In this document: one piece after another, positions 1-9,067 of the stretch
Numbering within the stretch: the first letter of the stretch is position 1
Layout of the letters: each line of letters starts with the position of its first letter
NCBI RefSeq assembly: GCF_945957355.1
Contig: NZ_CAMFKM010000001.1
Coordinates: 434,001-498,000 of the forward strand
From: an uncultured Reyranella sp.
GTDB taxonomy: Bacteria; Pseudomonadota; Alphaproteobacteria; Reyranellales; Reyranellaceae
Length of the DNA: 64,000 bases
Direction: 5' to 3'
Made by a program: the position numbers and the translations under genes
Notes under the pieces: generated by a model
Databases searched by the model: none
Told to the model about the DNA's origin: nothing
What the model saw: only the letters and a program-made list of their open reading frames with translations

Positions 1-34
1 ATCGCGGCGATCCGGCAGTTCATCTAGGCTCAAA

Positions 35-96
35 GGAGCGCGCCACTCCAGTTGCGCTCATGCCTTATTCTAAGCGCCACTGGAGTGGCGCGCTCC
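35..96. repeat. Dispersed palindromic repeat, copy 1
   Basis: A perfect 16-bp inverted repeat (35-50 against 81-96, left arm GGAGCGCGCCACTCCA) extends inward with one mismatch to about 24 bp per arm. A second copy with nearly identical arms lies at 42511-42585, so this is a dispersed repeat family and not a one-off terminator. It lies just past the 3' end of the minus-strand monooxygenase gene and could help end its transcript, although no T-tract follows the stem. Confidence 0.75.
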
Positions 97-114
97 TATG
101 GAACGCTTCGAACG

Positions 115-1875
115 TCAGGCGACCAACCCCTCCTCGCGCGCCTTGATCTGCAAGGCGAGGTAGCGGGAGTAGATGCGGCACTGTGCGAGGCTGCCGGCGA
201 TGAACCACAGGCCGGGCTGCGGCGTCGGCTTGAACATGTTGGCGAGTTCCCCGCCGGCATCGAAGCCCCAGACCGGGCCGATCCGGTCGGCCACCGCGTC
301 GCCCAGGAAGGCGCGCACCGTCTCCTGCTGGTTTTCGTAGCCGGTGGCGACCACCACCAGCTCGGCCTCGCGCAAGGTGCCGTCCTTCAGGCGCACGCCG
401 CCGGCCTCGAACCGGTCGATGTCGTCGTACTGCAACAGCTCGATGCGCCCGTCGACGATCATGTCGGAGCAGCCGACGTTGAAGTAGTAACCGCCGCCGC
501 GCCGCAGATACATCATCTGGAAGCCGGTATCGTCTTCGCCGAAGGTCAGGCGGAAGCCGCGCTTTTCCAGACCCGCCAAGAGATCGCGATCGACCTGGCG
601 CATCTCGGCGGTCGAGAGCTGATAGGCGCGCTGCATCACCGGATAGGGTGAGGCCGCCGCCAGCAGGTCGCAATCCTCGAACGGCAGGCCCTCGGTGTAG
701 ATCGCATAGACCTTCTGCGCCTCGCGGATCGACACGACGTAGGTTGGGCTGCGCTGGACCATCGTCACCTCGGCGCCGCTGGCGCAGAGATCCTGCGCCA
801 CGTCGTGGCCGCTGTTGCCGGTGCCGACCACGATCGCCCTGCGGCCCTTCCAGTCCGCGCCATTGGTGTAGTCCCCGGAATGCATGACCGTGCCGGCGAA
901 CGACTCGAGGCCAGGCAGCGACGGCTTGATCGGGATGGCGCTCACGCCGGTGGCGAAGACGACGTGGCGCGGATGAAGCACGCGCTCGGTCCCGTCGCCG
1001 CGCTTCAGGGTCACGGTCCAGCGTTGCGCGGTCTCGTCGTAGCGGCCCGACGTGAGCTGCGTGTCGCTCCAGTAATTGAGGTCGAGGGTCTCGACATAGG
1101 CTTCGAACCAGTTGGCCAGCTTGTCCTTGGGAATGAACACCGGAAAGGTCGAGGGGAACGGCATCAGCGGCAGGTGATTGACGTGCACCTCATTGTGCAG
1201 GGTGAGCGAGTGGTAACGTCGCCGCCAGTTGTCGCCGATGCGCGGATGGCGATCGACGATCAGCGTATCGACGCCCAGCGCGCGCAAGCGCGCCGCGGTG
1301 GCGAGGCCCGCCTGGCCGCCGCCGACGACGAGCACGGCGGGATCGCGATCCTCGTAGGCCTGCGCCTTCAGCCGCTGGTCGAGCCAGTTGGCGCCGCCGA
1401 AGTCGCGGCTGTAGCGCTCGGCATCGCTCAGCTCGCGCGGCCTACCGTCGGGCCAGCCGTGCAGTTCCTCGAGCGTGGTGAGCAGCGACCAGGCCCGCCA
1501 CGTTCCGCCATCATCGACGAGACGCACGACGCCATTGGCATGACCGAGCGCCGTCTCGAACTCGAAGATCGCTTCGATGCACGGGGTGCCGGCTCGCGTC
1601 ACGCGACGCGGCGGCGTGCGCGTGCCGGGAATTTCCACATCCTTCGCGGCGGTGCGCGCCAGCACCGGCGCCAGCGCCGCCTCGATCGCCGCTCGCCCGG
1701 AATGGGTGACGACGTCCCAGGTGAAGGCCAGCACGTCGCGCCAATGCCCGTCGGGCATGAACGTCGCCGCGACGGCAGCGGCATCCTGCGCCTGGAGCGC
1801 AGCCCCGAACGAATCGAGCCAGCGCGCGGCGATCTCTCCGGCTTCGTCCGGAGCTTCTGCAAATTGTACGGACAT
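115..1875 (-). CDS. Flavin-containing monooxygenase with N-terminal SnoaL/NTF2-like domain
   Basis: 586-residue NAD(P)H/FAD-dependent monooxygenase, expected to oxygenate an organic substrate in the cytoplasm. An FAD-binding glycine motif (GGGQAG, residues 185-190) and an NADPH motif (GTGNSG, 351-356) give the two-nucleotide fold of flavin monooxygenases, and an ATGY motif lies near the C-terminus. Residues about 10-135 form an extra domain resembling SnoaL/NTF2-like folds, so the protein is a fusion. The ATG at 1875 has a GGGAG box upstream. It lies 21 bp behind the Bug receptor gene on the same strand, so both are probably on one transcript. The substrate cannot be read from the sequence. 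Confidence 0.9.
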   Translation of the reverse strand: MSVQFAEAPDEAGEIAARWLDSFGAALQAQDAAAVAATFMPDGHWRDVLAFTWDVVTHSGRAAIEAALAPVLARTAAKDVEIPGTRTPPRRVTRAGTPCIEAIFEFETALGHANGVVRLVDDGGTWRAWSLLTTLEELHGWPDGRPRELSDAERYSRDFGGANWLDQRLKAQAYEDRDPAVLVVGGGQAGLATAARLRALGVDTLIVDRHPRIGDNWRRRYHSLTLHNEVHVNHLPLMPFPSTFPVFIPKDKLANWFEAYVETLDLNYWSDTQLTSGRYDETAQRWTVTLKRGDGTERVLHPRHVVFATGVSAIPIKPSLPGLESFAGTVMHSGDYTNGADWKGRRAIVVGTGNSGHDVAQDLCASGAEVTMVQRSPTYVVSIREAQKVYAIYTEGLPFEDCDLLAAASPYPVMQRAYQLSTAEMRQVDRDLLAGLEKRGFRLTFGEDDTGFQMMYLRRGGGYYFNVGCSDMIVDGRIELLQYDDIDRFEAGGVRLKDGTLREAELVVVATGYENQQETVRAFLGDAVADRIGPVWGFDAGGELANMFKPTPQPGLWFIAGSLAQCRIYSRYLALQIKAREEGLVA

Positions 1876-1896
1876 CGAAACTACTCCCGAAGAGGG

Positions 1897-2871
1897 TCAG
1901 TCGAGCTTCACGCCCGAGGCCTTGACCGCGGGCTCCCAGAGCTTGCGGTCCTCGGCCAGGAACTGGTCGAAGCCGGCGCGGCCGGGCGGCGGCAGGTCGA
2001 GGCCGAGATCGTCGTTCCAGCGCTTCTGGATGTCGGCCGACTTCAGCGCCTCGGCGATCGCGGTCTCGAGCCGGGCGAGGATCGGCTCGGGCGTGCCGGC
2101 CGGCGCGCCGATCCCGTACCACGAGGTGGCGACGTAGCCCGGCACGGTCTCTGCGATGGCTGGAATGTCGGGCGCCGCCCTGGAACGCTGGGCCGATGTC
2201 ACGCCCAGCCCCTTCAGCTTGCCGGCGCGGACCTGCGGCAGCATCGAGGGCATGTTGGCGAACATCATGTTCACCACACCGGCCATCAGGTCGGAATAGA
2301 CCGGGCCGGCGCCCTTGTAGGGGACGTGGATGATGTCGACGCCGGCCAGCTTCTTGAACAGCTCGCCGCTCAGGTGGAGCGACGTACCGGGGCCCGACGA
2401 GGCGAACGAGTACTTGCCCGGCTCCTTCTTGCAGAGCGCGATCAGCTCGGCGACGTTGCTGGCCGGCAACGACGGCGTCACGCCCAGCAGGTTGGCGAGG
2501 ATCGCCACGCGCGAGATCGCCACGATGTCCTTATCCGGATTGTAGGGCAGCCTGGAGTAGAGCATCGGGTTCAGCGTGTGGCTGGCCACCGAAATGAGGC
2601 CCAGCGTGTAGCCGTCGGGCGTGGCGCGCGCGAGTTCGACGGTGCCGATGTTGCCGCCGGCGCCGCCCTTGTTGTCGACGACGAAGGTCTGGCCGAGGCT
2701 CTTGGAAAGCGCGTCGCACATCAGCCGGCTCACCGTGTCGGTGCCGCCGCCCGGCGCGAAGGGACAGATGAACTTCACCGTCTTGTTCGGCCAGGCGCCC
2801 TGGCCCAGCGCGACGGCGGGAACGATCGTCGGCGCGGCGAGAGCCGCGACGAGCAGGCTGCGTCTTTTCAT
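1897..2871 (-). CDS. Bug-family (TctC-like) tripartite transporter solute-binding protein
   Basis: 324-residue periplasmic receptor of the tripartite tricarboxylate transporter type. The N-terminus MKRRSLLVAALAAP is an export signal with an Arg-Arg pair followed by a hydrophobic run, possibly Tat-type. The mature part carries the family landmarks PFAPGGGTD and NKGGAGGN, then HVPYKGAGP in the middle. The start at 2871 is chosen because AGGGAA lies seven bases upstream; an in-frame GTG/ATG-type start 13 codons earlier would mask the signal. No TctA/TctB membrane genes lie nearby, as is common for orphan Bug proteins. It precedes the monooxygenase gene by 21 bp and may bind that enzyme's substrate (inference). 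Confidence 0.9.
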   Translation of the reverse strand: MKRRSLLVAALAAPTIVPAVALGQGAWPNKTVKFICPFAPGGGTDTVSRLMCDALSKSLGQTFVVDNKGGAGGNIGTVELARATPDGYTLGLISVASHTLNPMLYSRLPYNPDKDIVAISRVAILANLLGVTPSLPASNVAELIALCKKEPGKYSFASSGPGTSLHLSGELFKKLAGVDIIHVPYKGAGPVYSDLMAGVVNMMFANMPSMLPQVRAGKLKGLGVTSAQRSRAAPDIPAIAETVPGYVATSWYGIGAPAGTPEPILARLETAIAEALKSADIQKRWNDDLGLDLPPPGRAGFDQFLAEDRKLWEPAVKASGVKLD

Positions 2872-2942
2872 GGCGTTTCCCTGATTCTTGATTTTTTTCT
2901 TTTCAGACACCTGAGCGTAACGTCCTTCGGTAATCTGTCCAG

Positions 2943-4397
2943 ATGACAGAGCCGCAGAGCGTACAGGCCTATATCGACCAGACCCCGTCGTGGCCCGACG
3001 GGACGCCGACCCCCAGCGTGCCGATGACCCCGATGCAATGGCGCATCTGGGTACTCGCCACCGCCGGCAAGTTCTTCGAAGGCAAGGTCGTGTTCATGAC
3101 CGGCGTCGCGCTGCCGCTGATCGTCGAGGAGTTCGGCCTCTCGGCCGCCGGCAAGGGCATCGTGAGCGCCGCCACCCTGGCGGGTATCATGATCGGCGCC
3201 GTGGCACTGGGCGGGCTGGCGGATACTTATGGCCGCCGCCGCATGTTCGTGATCGAGATGCTGGTCTTCGTCGTCTTCCTGGCCGGCCTCACCCTGGCGC
3301 CGAGCTTCGGCTGGCTGGTCTTCTTCCTGTTCGGGGTCGGCGTAGCGCTGGGCTGCGACTATCCGACGGCGCATCTCGTGATCTCCGAGAGCATCCCCAG
3401 CCGCGACCGCGGCAAGCTGGTGCTGGCGGCCTTCGCCTTCCAGGCGATCGGCGCGCTGGTCGGCACGGCGCTGGGCTTCGCGATCCTGACCCTGGATCCC
3501 TCACTGGATGCCTGGCGCTGGATGTACGGCGTCGTGATCGTGCCGGCCGCCTTCGTCGTGTTCGCCCGCCTGTTCGTGAGCGACAGCGGCCAATGGCTGA
3601 TGAGCCGCGGCCGGCACGCCGATGCCGAGCGCGAGCTGCGGCGTCTGCTGAAGCGCACGCCGCAATACCCCAAGCAGGTGCACCTGGCCGAACTCGCCGG
3701 CTCTCCCCATCGCAGCCATCACCGTCATGGTCGCTGGAGCGATCTCTTCGACCGGAAGAACCGTCGCGCCACCCTCCTCGCGTCGGTCCCGTGGTTCCTG
3801 CAGGACCTCGGGACCTACGGCATCGGCATCTTCACGCCGACGATCCTCTCCCACACGATCGGTCACGAGATCACCAAGGCCCACAACGTGACGGCCGTCA
3901 TCGCCCGCGACCTGCAGGGGGCGAAGGGCGCAGCGCTGGTCGATACGCTGCTGATCGTCGGCATCCTCGCCGCCGTGCTGATGTCCGACAAGGTCGGCCG
4001 AATCCGGCTCCAGGTCCTGGGCTTCGTCGGCTGCGCCGTCGGGCTCGCGATGGCGGCGCTGCAATCCCATGTCGACGAGCCGATGCGCACGCTGCTGCTG
4101 TTCGGCGGCTTCATGATCTTCAATTTCATGACCAACCTCGGGCCGAACTCGCAGACCTACCTGCTGGCCGGCGAGGTCTTCCCCACCCACATCCGCGGCA
4201 AGGGGGCAGGCTTCGCCGCCGCCTTCGCCAAGATGGGCGCGGTGCTGACGGCCTTCACCTTCCCCGTGGTGCTGGCCGAGATCGGCACCGATGTCCTGCT
4301 GACCGCCCTCGTCTTCACCTCGCTCCTCGGGGCGTTGATCACCTGGTGGTTCCGCATTGAGACGGCAGGCGTCAATCTGGAGGAAATCGGGCGCTGA
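2943..4397 (+). CDS. MFS transporter (sugar-porter/phosphate-symporter-like)
   Basis: 484-residue inner-membrane transporter with about 12 hydrophobic segments. The loop 2-3 signature reads GGLADTYGRRRMF, and a second-half motif GEVFPTHIRGKG is typical of the sugar porter and related metabolite:H+ symporter branches. The first 35 residues are hydrophilic and precede the first membrane segment. The gene is divergent from the Bug receptor gene across about 70 bp that contains a T-rich run. No strong ribosome-binding site precedes the ATG; a short CTGTC/GACAG inverted repeat (2935-2949) overlaps the start codon. The substrate is unknown; carboxylates are possible given the neighbour. Confidence 0.88.
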   Translation: MTEPQSVQAYIDQTPSWPDGTPTPSVPMTPMQWRIWVLATAGKFFEGKVVFMTGVALPLIVEEFGLSAAGKGIVSAATLAGIMIGAVALGGLADTYGRRRMFVIEMLVFVVFLAGLTLAPSFGWLVFFLFGVGVALGCDYPTAHLVISESIPSRDRGKLVLAAFAFQAIGALVGTALGFAILTLDPSLDAWRWMYGVVIVPAAFVVFARLFVSDSGQWLMSRGRHADAERELRRLLKRTPQYPKQVHLAELAGSPHRSHHRHGRWSDLFDRKNRRATLLASVPWFLQDLGTYGIGIFTPTILSHTIGHEITKAHNVTAVIARDLQGAKGAALVDTLLIVGILAAVLMSDKVGRIRLQVLGFVGCAVGLAMAALQSHVDEPMRTLLLFGGFMIFNFMTNLGPNSQTYLLAGEVFPTHIRGKGAGFAAAFAKMGAVLTAFTFPVVLAEIGTDVLLTALVFTSLLGALITWWFRIETAGVNLEEIGR

Positions 4398-4449
4398 AAC
4401 CTGCAGGCCGCGCTTCGCTTGTCGCGCCCCGGCGGGTACCCTCCGCGCA

Positions 4450-5667
4450 ATGAACTCGCCGATCCGGGAGCTGTTGCGCTCACCCGACTTCCTGAGACTC
4501 TGGTTGGTCGGCGCCTTCGCCAACGCGATGCGCTGGCTGGAGCTGCTGGCGTCCGGCCTGTTCGCCTGGGAGGTCACTCACTCCGCCTTCGCCGTCACGG
4601 TCGTGGTGGCGCTGCGGCAGATTCCGCAGCTCCTGTTCGGCGCCTTCGCCGGCGCCCTCTCCGAGGCGCTGAACCGCAAGCTTATCTTCATGCTGGCGCT
4701 GGCCATCCCGGCCGCGATCTCGACCGTGCTCGCGACGCTCGCCTTCACCGGCCATCTCGAGGTCTGGCACGTGGCGCTGGGCAACCTCGTCTCCGGCACC
4801 ATGTGGTCGACCGAAATGTCGACGCGCCGACGCATGGTCGGCGAGGTCGCCGGCCCGCACCGCATCGTGAACGCCATCGCGCTCGACAGCGTGACCTCGG
4901 CCGCCACGCGCGCGGTGGGCCCGCTGCTGGGCGGCATGGCCTTCGAGTGGCTGGGCATGAAGGGCGCCTACACCGTCACCGCCCTCGTGCAGTTCGCCGG
5001 CGCCTTCGCCATCGCGGGCCTCACGCACGCACAAGTGACGCGGCGGCTCGACTTGGTGCGCATCCCGCAGGAGATCGCCGAGGGGCTGCGCTTCGCCTGG
5101 ACGCGGCCCACCATCCTGCTGGTGTTCGGCGTCACCATCGTCACCAACGCGTTTGCCTTCGCCTATTCGGGCCTCGTCGCGCCGCTCGGCCAGGGCGAGT
5201 TCCACGTCTCGCCGGCCCTGGTCGGCCTGCTGGCGGCCGGCGAGCCGCTGGGCGCCCTGGTCGGCGGCGCGCTGATCGCGGCCGGCATCGTGCGTATGGA
5301 CCGGCGCCTCGCCTTCGCCGGCGGCGCGGCCCTGTTCATGGTCGCGCTCGTCCTGATGGCGTTGTCGCCGTTCTATTGGCTGGCCTTCGCGCTGCTCGTG
5401 CTGGGCGGCTTCGGCACGGCGGGCTTCGGCAACATGCAATCGACCCTGATGCTGACCGAGGCGCCGCCCGAGATGCGCAGCCGCCTGATGGGCGTCGTCA
5501 CCGTCTGCATCGGCACCGGCCCGCTCGGCCAGCTCGCCGCCGGCGCCCTCTCCGCTCCCCTCGGCCCGCGCGGCGCGGTCATCGCGATGGCGGCGATGGG
5601 GCTGGTGCTCACGGGGGCGATGGTGGTGGCATTGCGCAGGAGTCCCCGCACGCCTCCACCAGTGTAA
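4450..5667 (+). CDS. MFS transporter (EntS/MFS_3-like)
   Basis: 405-residue inner-membrane protein with repeated hydrophobic helices. The N-terminal pattern LLRSPDFLRLWLVGAFAN and the late motif MQSTLMLTEAPPEMRSRLMG are characteristic of the exporter branch that includes EntS-like proteins. The ATG at 4450 is chosen because upstream in-frame codons give a charged, non-conserved extension overlapping the previous gene. It lies 52 bp after the first MFS gene and 29 bp before the TetR gene, so the three may be cotranscribed. An efflux role under TetR control is inference from that arrangement. Confidence 0.87.
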   Translation: MNSPIRELLRSPDFLRLWLVGAFANAMRWLELLASGLFAWEVTHSAFAVTVVVALRQIPQLLFGAFAGALSEALNRKLIFMLALAIPAAISTVLATLAFTGHLEVWHVALGNLVSGTMWSTEMSTRRRMVGEVAGPHRIVNAIALDSVTSAATRAVGPLLGGMAFEWLGMKGAYTVTALVQFAGAFAIAGLTHAQVTRRLDLVRIPQEIAEGLRFAWTRPTILLVFGVTIVTNAFAFAYSGLVAPLGQGEFHVSPALVGLLAAGEPLGALVGGALIAAGIVRMDRRLAFAGGAALFMVALVLMALSPFYWLAFALLVLGGFGTAGFGNMQSTLMLTEAPPEMRSRLMGVVTVCIGTGPLGQLAAGALSAPLGPRGAVIAMAAMGLVLTGAMVVALRRSPRTPPPV

Positions 5668-5696
5668 GTGTCCCGCTCCGAAGCGCGCTGGCCTAC

Positions 5697-6389
5697 ATGC
5701 CGGAAAGGCGGCAAGGTGCAGGACCCAAGGCACGACGAGATGACGGGGAAAGCTTGGAAGACGGTCAGGACACGGCGCCACCCGCCGACAGAGCGCTTCC
5801 CGGCCGCATCGACGGCAGGCGGCTGCGCAGCGAGCGCACCAAGCAACTCATCATCGAGGCCTATCTGGATCTGCTGCGCGAGCGTCCGGAGATCCCGACG
5901 GCCGCCCAGATCGCCGAGCGGGCGGGCTATTCCGTGCGCTCCGTCTTCGAGCGGTTCGACGACCTGCTGGCCCTGAGTTTCGCCGCGGCGGACTATGCCT
6001 TTGCGGCGGGGCTGGCCCAGGCCACGGTCCGCGATCTCGACGGCGATCGCGCGGCCCGCATCCGCTCCCAGGTCGAGACGCGGGCCGGCATCTGCGAGCA
6101 GTGGCTGCCTCTGTGGCGGGTGCTGCTGCACAACCAGCGGGAATCGCCACTGCTGACGATGCGCATCGACCGCATGCGCGACGCGGTGTGGGCGCGGCTG
6201 ATGCTGATGTACCGGCCCGAGCTCTCGACCCTGGCGGAGCCCGAGAGGACATCGCTGCTGATCACGCTCGAGGCGCTGACCGACTTCGAGAACTGGGGCC
6301 GCATGCGAGAGCGCCACGGGCTCGGCGTCGAGGCGGCGCGCGACGTGTGGATCCGCGCCATCGACCGGCTGTTGCCGCCGACGCCCTGA
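5697..6389 (+). CDS. TetR-family transcriptional regulator
   Basis: 230-residue DNA-binding regulator. After a hydrophilic tail of about 45 residues comes a TetR helix-turn-helix: RTKQLIIEAYLDLL followed by PTAAQIAERAGYSVRSVFERF. The C-terminal part is helical and forms the ligand-binding/dimer domain. The start is uncertain: the ATG at 5697 is the first that leaves the preceding MFS gene intact, but the N-terminal tail is longer than usual for the family and a later start is possible. Position directly after an exporter-like MFS gene suggests that it controls that transporter (inference). Confidence 0.8.
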   Translation: MPERRQGAGPKARRDDGESLEDGQDTAPPADRALPGRIDGRRLRSERTKQLIIEAYLDLLRERPEIPTAAQIAERAGYSVRSVFERFDDLLALSFAAADYAFAAGLAQATVRDLDGDRAARIRSQVETRAGICEQWLPLWRVLLHNQRESPLLTMRIDRMRDAVWARLMLMYRPELSTLAEPERTSLLITLEALTDFENWGRMRERHGLGVEAARDVWIRAIDRLLPPTP

Positions 6390-6459
6390 ACGGACGCCCC
6401 GGGGCGGATGCGGGCCCGCGACAAGCCGGTCTCCGGTGAGGGCGATCCTGACCTGGCGG

Positions 6460-6675
6460 TCAGGCGCGCACGAGCGTCTTGATGGCGAGCGCCGGTTTGC
6501 CGGACTTCTCGGCAACCTCGCGATCCTGCTCCTCGATGATCTGCCGGGCCGGCTGGTCTTTCTCCAGCCCCTGGAGGGCCTCGAGCGGGACGCGGCGGTT
6601 GGAGCGCTGGCTGCCGTCTTCGTAGGTGACGTTGAACAGCACGTATTCCGTGCGCTTGCTGGATTTCTTGCCCAT
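6460..6675 (-). CDS. Small hypothetical protein (71 residues)
   Basis: Short, highly charged soluble protein beginning MGKKSSKRTEY, with no membrane segment or signal. The start at 6675 is supported by a GGAGG box five bases upstream; an in-frame ATG four codons earlier would place that box inside the gene. I do not recognise a family. It is divergent from the small membrane protein gene at 6794 across about 118 bp. Confidence 0.65.
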   Translation of the reverse strand: MGKKSSKRTEYVLFNVTYEDGSQRSNRRVPLEALQGLEKDQPARQIIEEQDREVAEKSGKPALAIKTLVRA

Positions 6676-6736
6676 CGGGGCCTCCATATCGGTTCAAGTC
6701 CGTCGACCGGAAGGAACTCGCACGCCTTCCCCGTCG

Positions 6737-6761
6737 GGAACACGCGCAGGGGACCTGCGTT
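6737..6761 (+). promoter_or_regulatory. EcfG-type general stress promoter candidate
   Basis: GGAAC (6737-6741), a 16-bp spacer, then CGTT (6758-6761): an exact match to the promoter consensus of the alphaproteobacterial general-stress sigma factor EcfG. The -10 element lies 32 bases before the ATG of the small membrane protein gene, a normal leader length. Variants with the same spacing occur at 55765-55789 and 63910-63934. Confidence 0.6.
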
Positions 6762-6793
6762 GACCACAGCAACCGCCCCCGGGAGATGCGGCC

Positions 6794-7033
6794 ATGTCCG
6801 ACCGTCGACCGACCGACCTGCGCACCCCCATCGTGCCGCCCGCCACGGCCAGTGGCAGAAGCGGTCTGCCTTGGATCGTCGCGGGCCTGTTGGTGGTCGT
6901 GCTGGTCGTCGGCTACTTCGCCTTGGGCGTACCGATCATTAAGGCTCCGGACGAAGCCCACGCACCGGAGCCGCAAATCAAGGGAACGATTCAGCAACCG
7001 GCCCCCGCTGCAGCGAGGCAACCCCGGCCGTAG
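6794..7033 (+). CDS. Small single-pass membrane protein
   Basis: 79-residue protein with one clear membrane helix (about residues 25-46, LPWIVAGLLVVVLVVGYFA) between a basic N-terminus and a Pro/Ala-rich tail that probably faces the periplasm. GGGAG lies eight bases before the ATG. No family is recognised. The EcfG-like promoter upstream suggests induction by general stress (inference). The end of the gene runs into the terminator hairpin of the opposing cold-shock gene. Confidence 0.7.
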   Translation: MSDRRPTDLRTPIVPPATASGRSGLPWIVAGLLVVVLVVGYFALGVPIIKAPDEAHAPEPQIKGTIQQPAPAAARQPRP

Positions 7034-7044
7034 GCGCGCCAACG

Positions 7045-7072
7045 AAAAACCCCGCACCCAGGGGGTGCGGGG
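7045..7072 (-). terminator. Rho-independent terminator of the cold-shock gene
   Basis: Perfect 10-bp stem (7050-7059 with 7063-7072, arm CCCCGCACCC) with a 3-base loop. Read on the minus strand the stem is followed by five T residues (7049-7045). This is the form of an intrinsic terminator for the cold-shock gene ending at 7122. It may also slow transcription from the opposing small gene ending at 7033. Confidence 0.85.
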
Positions 7073-7121
7073 TCGATTCCGTATCGCTGTTACGAGGCCG
7101 CCGTCACCGGCAGCCGCGCGA

Positions 7122-7334
7122 TCAGCCGATGGCCTTCAGATTGTCGGCCGCCATCTTGCCGCTGCGACGGTCAGCGACGAGTTCGAACTCGACCTTCTGA
7201 CCTTCGTTCAGCGTGCCCAGGCCGGCGCGCTCGACGGCGCTGATGTGCACGAAGGCATCGGCACCGCCGTTGTCCGGCTGGATGAAGCCGAAGCCCTTCT
7301 GAATATTGAACCACTTCACGGTTCCCGTCGCCAT
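7122..7334 (-). CDS. Cold-shock protein (CspA family)
   Basis: 70-residue single cold-shock domain, a single-stranded nucleic-acid binding protein acting as RNA chaperone or antiterminator. It starts [10 protein letters not shown] and contains both RNA-binding motifs, KGFGFI and DAFVHIS. The ATG at 7334 gives the normal family length, with AAAGGG just upstream. The frame stays open for about 59 codons further upstream, but that extension is unlike any cold-shock protein and is taken as a leader of up to 180 bases, as is usual for csp mRNAs. A strong terminator follows. Confidence 0.95.
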   Translation of the reverse strand: MATGTVKWFNIQKGFGFIQPDNGGADAFVHISAVERAGLGTLNEGQKVEFELVADRRSGKMAADNLKAIG

Positions 7335-7591
7335 GGGTAACCCTTTCACTACTTTAGATATGCTGAACCGCGCGGCGTCCCACTCATAAAACGGAACGCG
7401 CAGCCGGCCGTCGAATTCGCACTGGTTTTCGGGATCAAAGTTCGGGAGCGAGCTGCCGGCAAGGCCGGGAACGCGGACCAAATCGTCTGTCCGTCTATCG
7501 ACCGCGTGCATATGGCCTTTCGCCGGGACTTTTGCAAGGACCGATTGGCCACGGGCGGCTAGGCTCGTCCGAGATATGCAGGGGAGTTCGC

Positions 7592-9067
7592 GTGACCGAC
7601 AATCCGAAAGTGCTCATCTCGGGTGCGGGCCCGGTGGGCCTCACGCTCGCCAACGAGTTGGTACGGCACGGAATTTCCGTCCGCATCGTCGACAAGTCGG
7701 CTGGACGCACCGACAAGTCCAAGGCGCTCGTCATGTGGAGCCGCACGCTCGAACTTTTCGACGATGCCGGCTATGCGAAGGACTTCATGTCGTCCGGCAT
7801 GCCGGCCCATGGCGCGCAGATCTCGACCGGCAGCCAGGTCGTGGCGAGGGTTTCCTTCGACCTGATCGACAGCCGCTTCGCCTATGCGCTGATGATCGCG
7901 CAAAGCGAGACCGAGCGGGTGCTCGAGGAACGGCTGGCGGCGTCGGGCGTGGCGGTCGAGCGTGGCGTGGCGCTCGCCGGCTTCGCCGATAAGGGCTCCG
8001 CCGTCGAAGCGCAGCTCACGAGGGCAAACGGCGAGACCGAAAAGGTCGAGGCCGACTGGTTGGTCGGGTGCGACGGCGCCCACTCGACCGTCCGGCACGG
8101 GCTGGGCTTCGCCTTCGAGGGCTCGACCCTCCAGTCGCACTGGGCGCTGGCCGACGGCCATATTACGGGCCTCGCGCCGGCGGACCATCTTCACATCTTC
8201 TGGCACCGCGACGGCATCCTGGCCTTCTTCCCGATCGTCGGCGACCGCTGGCGGGTGATCGCCAACCTTGGCCCGGCCCGGGATGGCGAAACCCATCCCG
8301 ATCCGACCCTCGAGGAGATCAATGCGCTCATGGCGCGCCGGGGCTCACCCGGCATCGTGATGTCCGACCCGGTCTGGCTGGCGGCCTTCCGCATCAACGA
8401 GCGCAAGGTCAGGGACTATTCCAAGGGTCGCGTGTTCCTGGCGGGCGATGCGGCGCATATCCATAGCCCGGCCGGCGGCCAGGGCATGAACACCGGCATG
8501 CAGGATGCGTTCAATCTCGCCTGGAAGCTGGCACTCGTCATCGAAGGTGCCGCCAGGCCCGCCCTGCTCGACAGCTATTCACCGGAGCGCACGGCGGTGG
8601 GCGACCGCGTGCTCAGGAACGCGGGCCGCCTCACCGAGGCGGCGATGCTGCGCAATCCGCTGCTGCAGGATCTGCGCAACACGGTCGTCCGCTTCGCGGC
8701 GGGCTTCCCGCAGGTCCAGCACAAGATGGCGGATCAGCTCGGCGAGATGGATATCGGCTATCCCGACAGTCCTCTCACCGCGAGGAACGGACGTGTCGCC
8801 AACGGACCGAAGGCCGGAGAACGCTGGCCCGACCGACTGCCCGAGGGGGCCGGCGGCACCCGGTTCACGGCCCTGGGTCCAGCCGGTCTCGTCGCCGACC
8901 TGGCCGCCAAGTTTCCGAAGCTTGTCGTCGCCGCCCCGACGAGCGATCCCGCACACACAACGGCGCTGCGGCTGATCCGGCCCGATGGCTATGTCGGCTT
9001 CGCCGGTGCGCCGACCGACGCCGTGCGGGCCGAGGCCTATCTCGCGGCGCTGGCTAGCGAGGCGTAG
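7592..9067 (+). CDS. FAD-dependent monooxygenase (PheA/TfdB aromatic hydroxylase family)
   Basis: 491-residue flavoprotein hydroxylase, probably acting on a phenolic or related aromatic compound in the cytoplasm. The FAD motif [13 protein letters not shown] lies near the N-terminus and the second FAD motif [19 protein letters not shown] about two-thirds in, both diagnostic of the family. The GTG start at 7592 has AGGGGAG directly upstream; the frame upstream has no better start. The C-terminal thioredoxin-like domain is short compared with the longest relatives. Its last 14 bases overlap the tail of the convergent gene ending at 9054. Confidence 0.9.
   Translation: MTDNPKVLISGAGPVGLTLANELVRHGISVRIVDKSAGRTDKSKALVMWSRTLELFDDAGYAKDFMSSGMPAHGAQISTGSQVVARVSFDLIDSRFAYALMIAQSETERVLEERLAASGVAVERGVALAGFADKGSAVEAQLTRANGETEKVEADWLVGCDGAHSTVRHGLGFAFEGSTLQSHWALADGHITGLAPADHLHIFWHRDGILAFFPIVGDRWRVIANLGPARDGETHPDPTLEEINALMARRGSPGIVMSDPVWLAAFRINERKVRDYSKGRVFLAGDAAHIHSPAGGQGMNTGMQDAFNLAWKLALVIEGAARPALLDSYSPERTAVGDRVLRNAGRLTEAAMLRNPLLQDLRNTVVRFAAGFPQVQHKMADQLGEMDIGYPDSPLTARNGRVANGPKAGERWPDRLPEGAGGTRFTALGPAGLVADLAAKFPKLVVAAPTSDPAHTTALRLIRPDGYVGFAGAPTDAVRAEAYLAALASEA

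Noticed and set aside
805..2946. Long plus-strand open frame opposite the monooxygenase and Bug receptor genes
   Set aside because: High GC content creates long open antisense frames; the minus strand encodes two clear family members with ribosome-binding sites, while this translation is Arg/Gly-rich and unlike any family.
2935..2949. CTGTC-N5-GACAG inverted repeat over the first MFS start codon
   Set aside because: Only five bases per arm; easily found by chance and with no supporting second copy.
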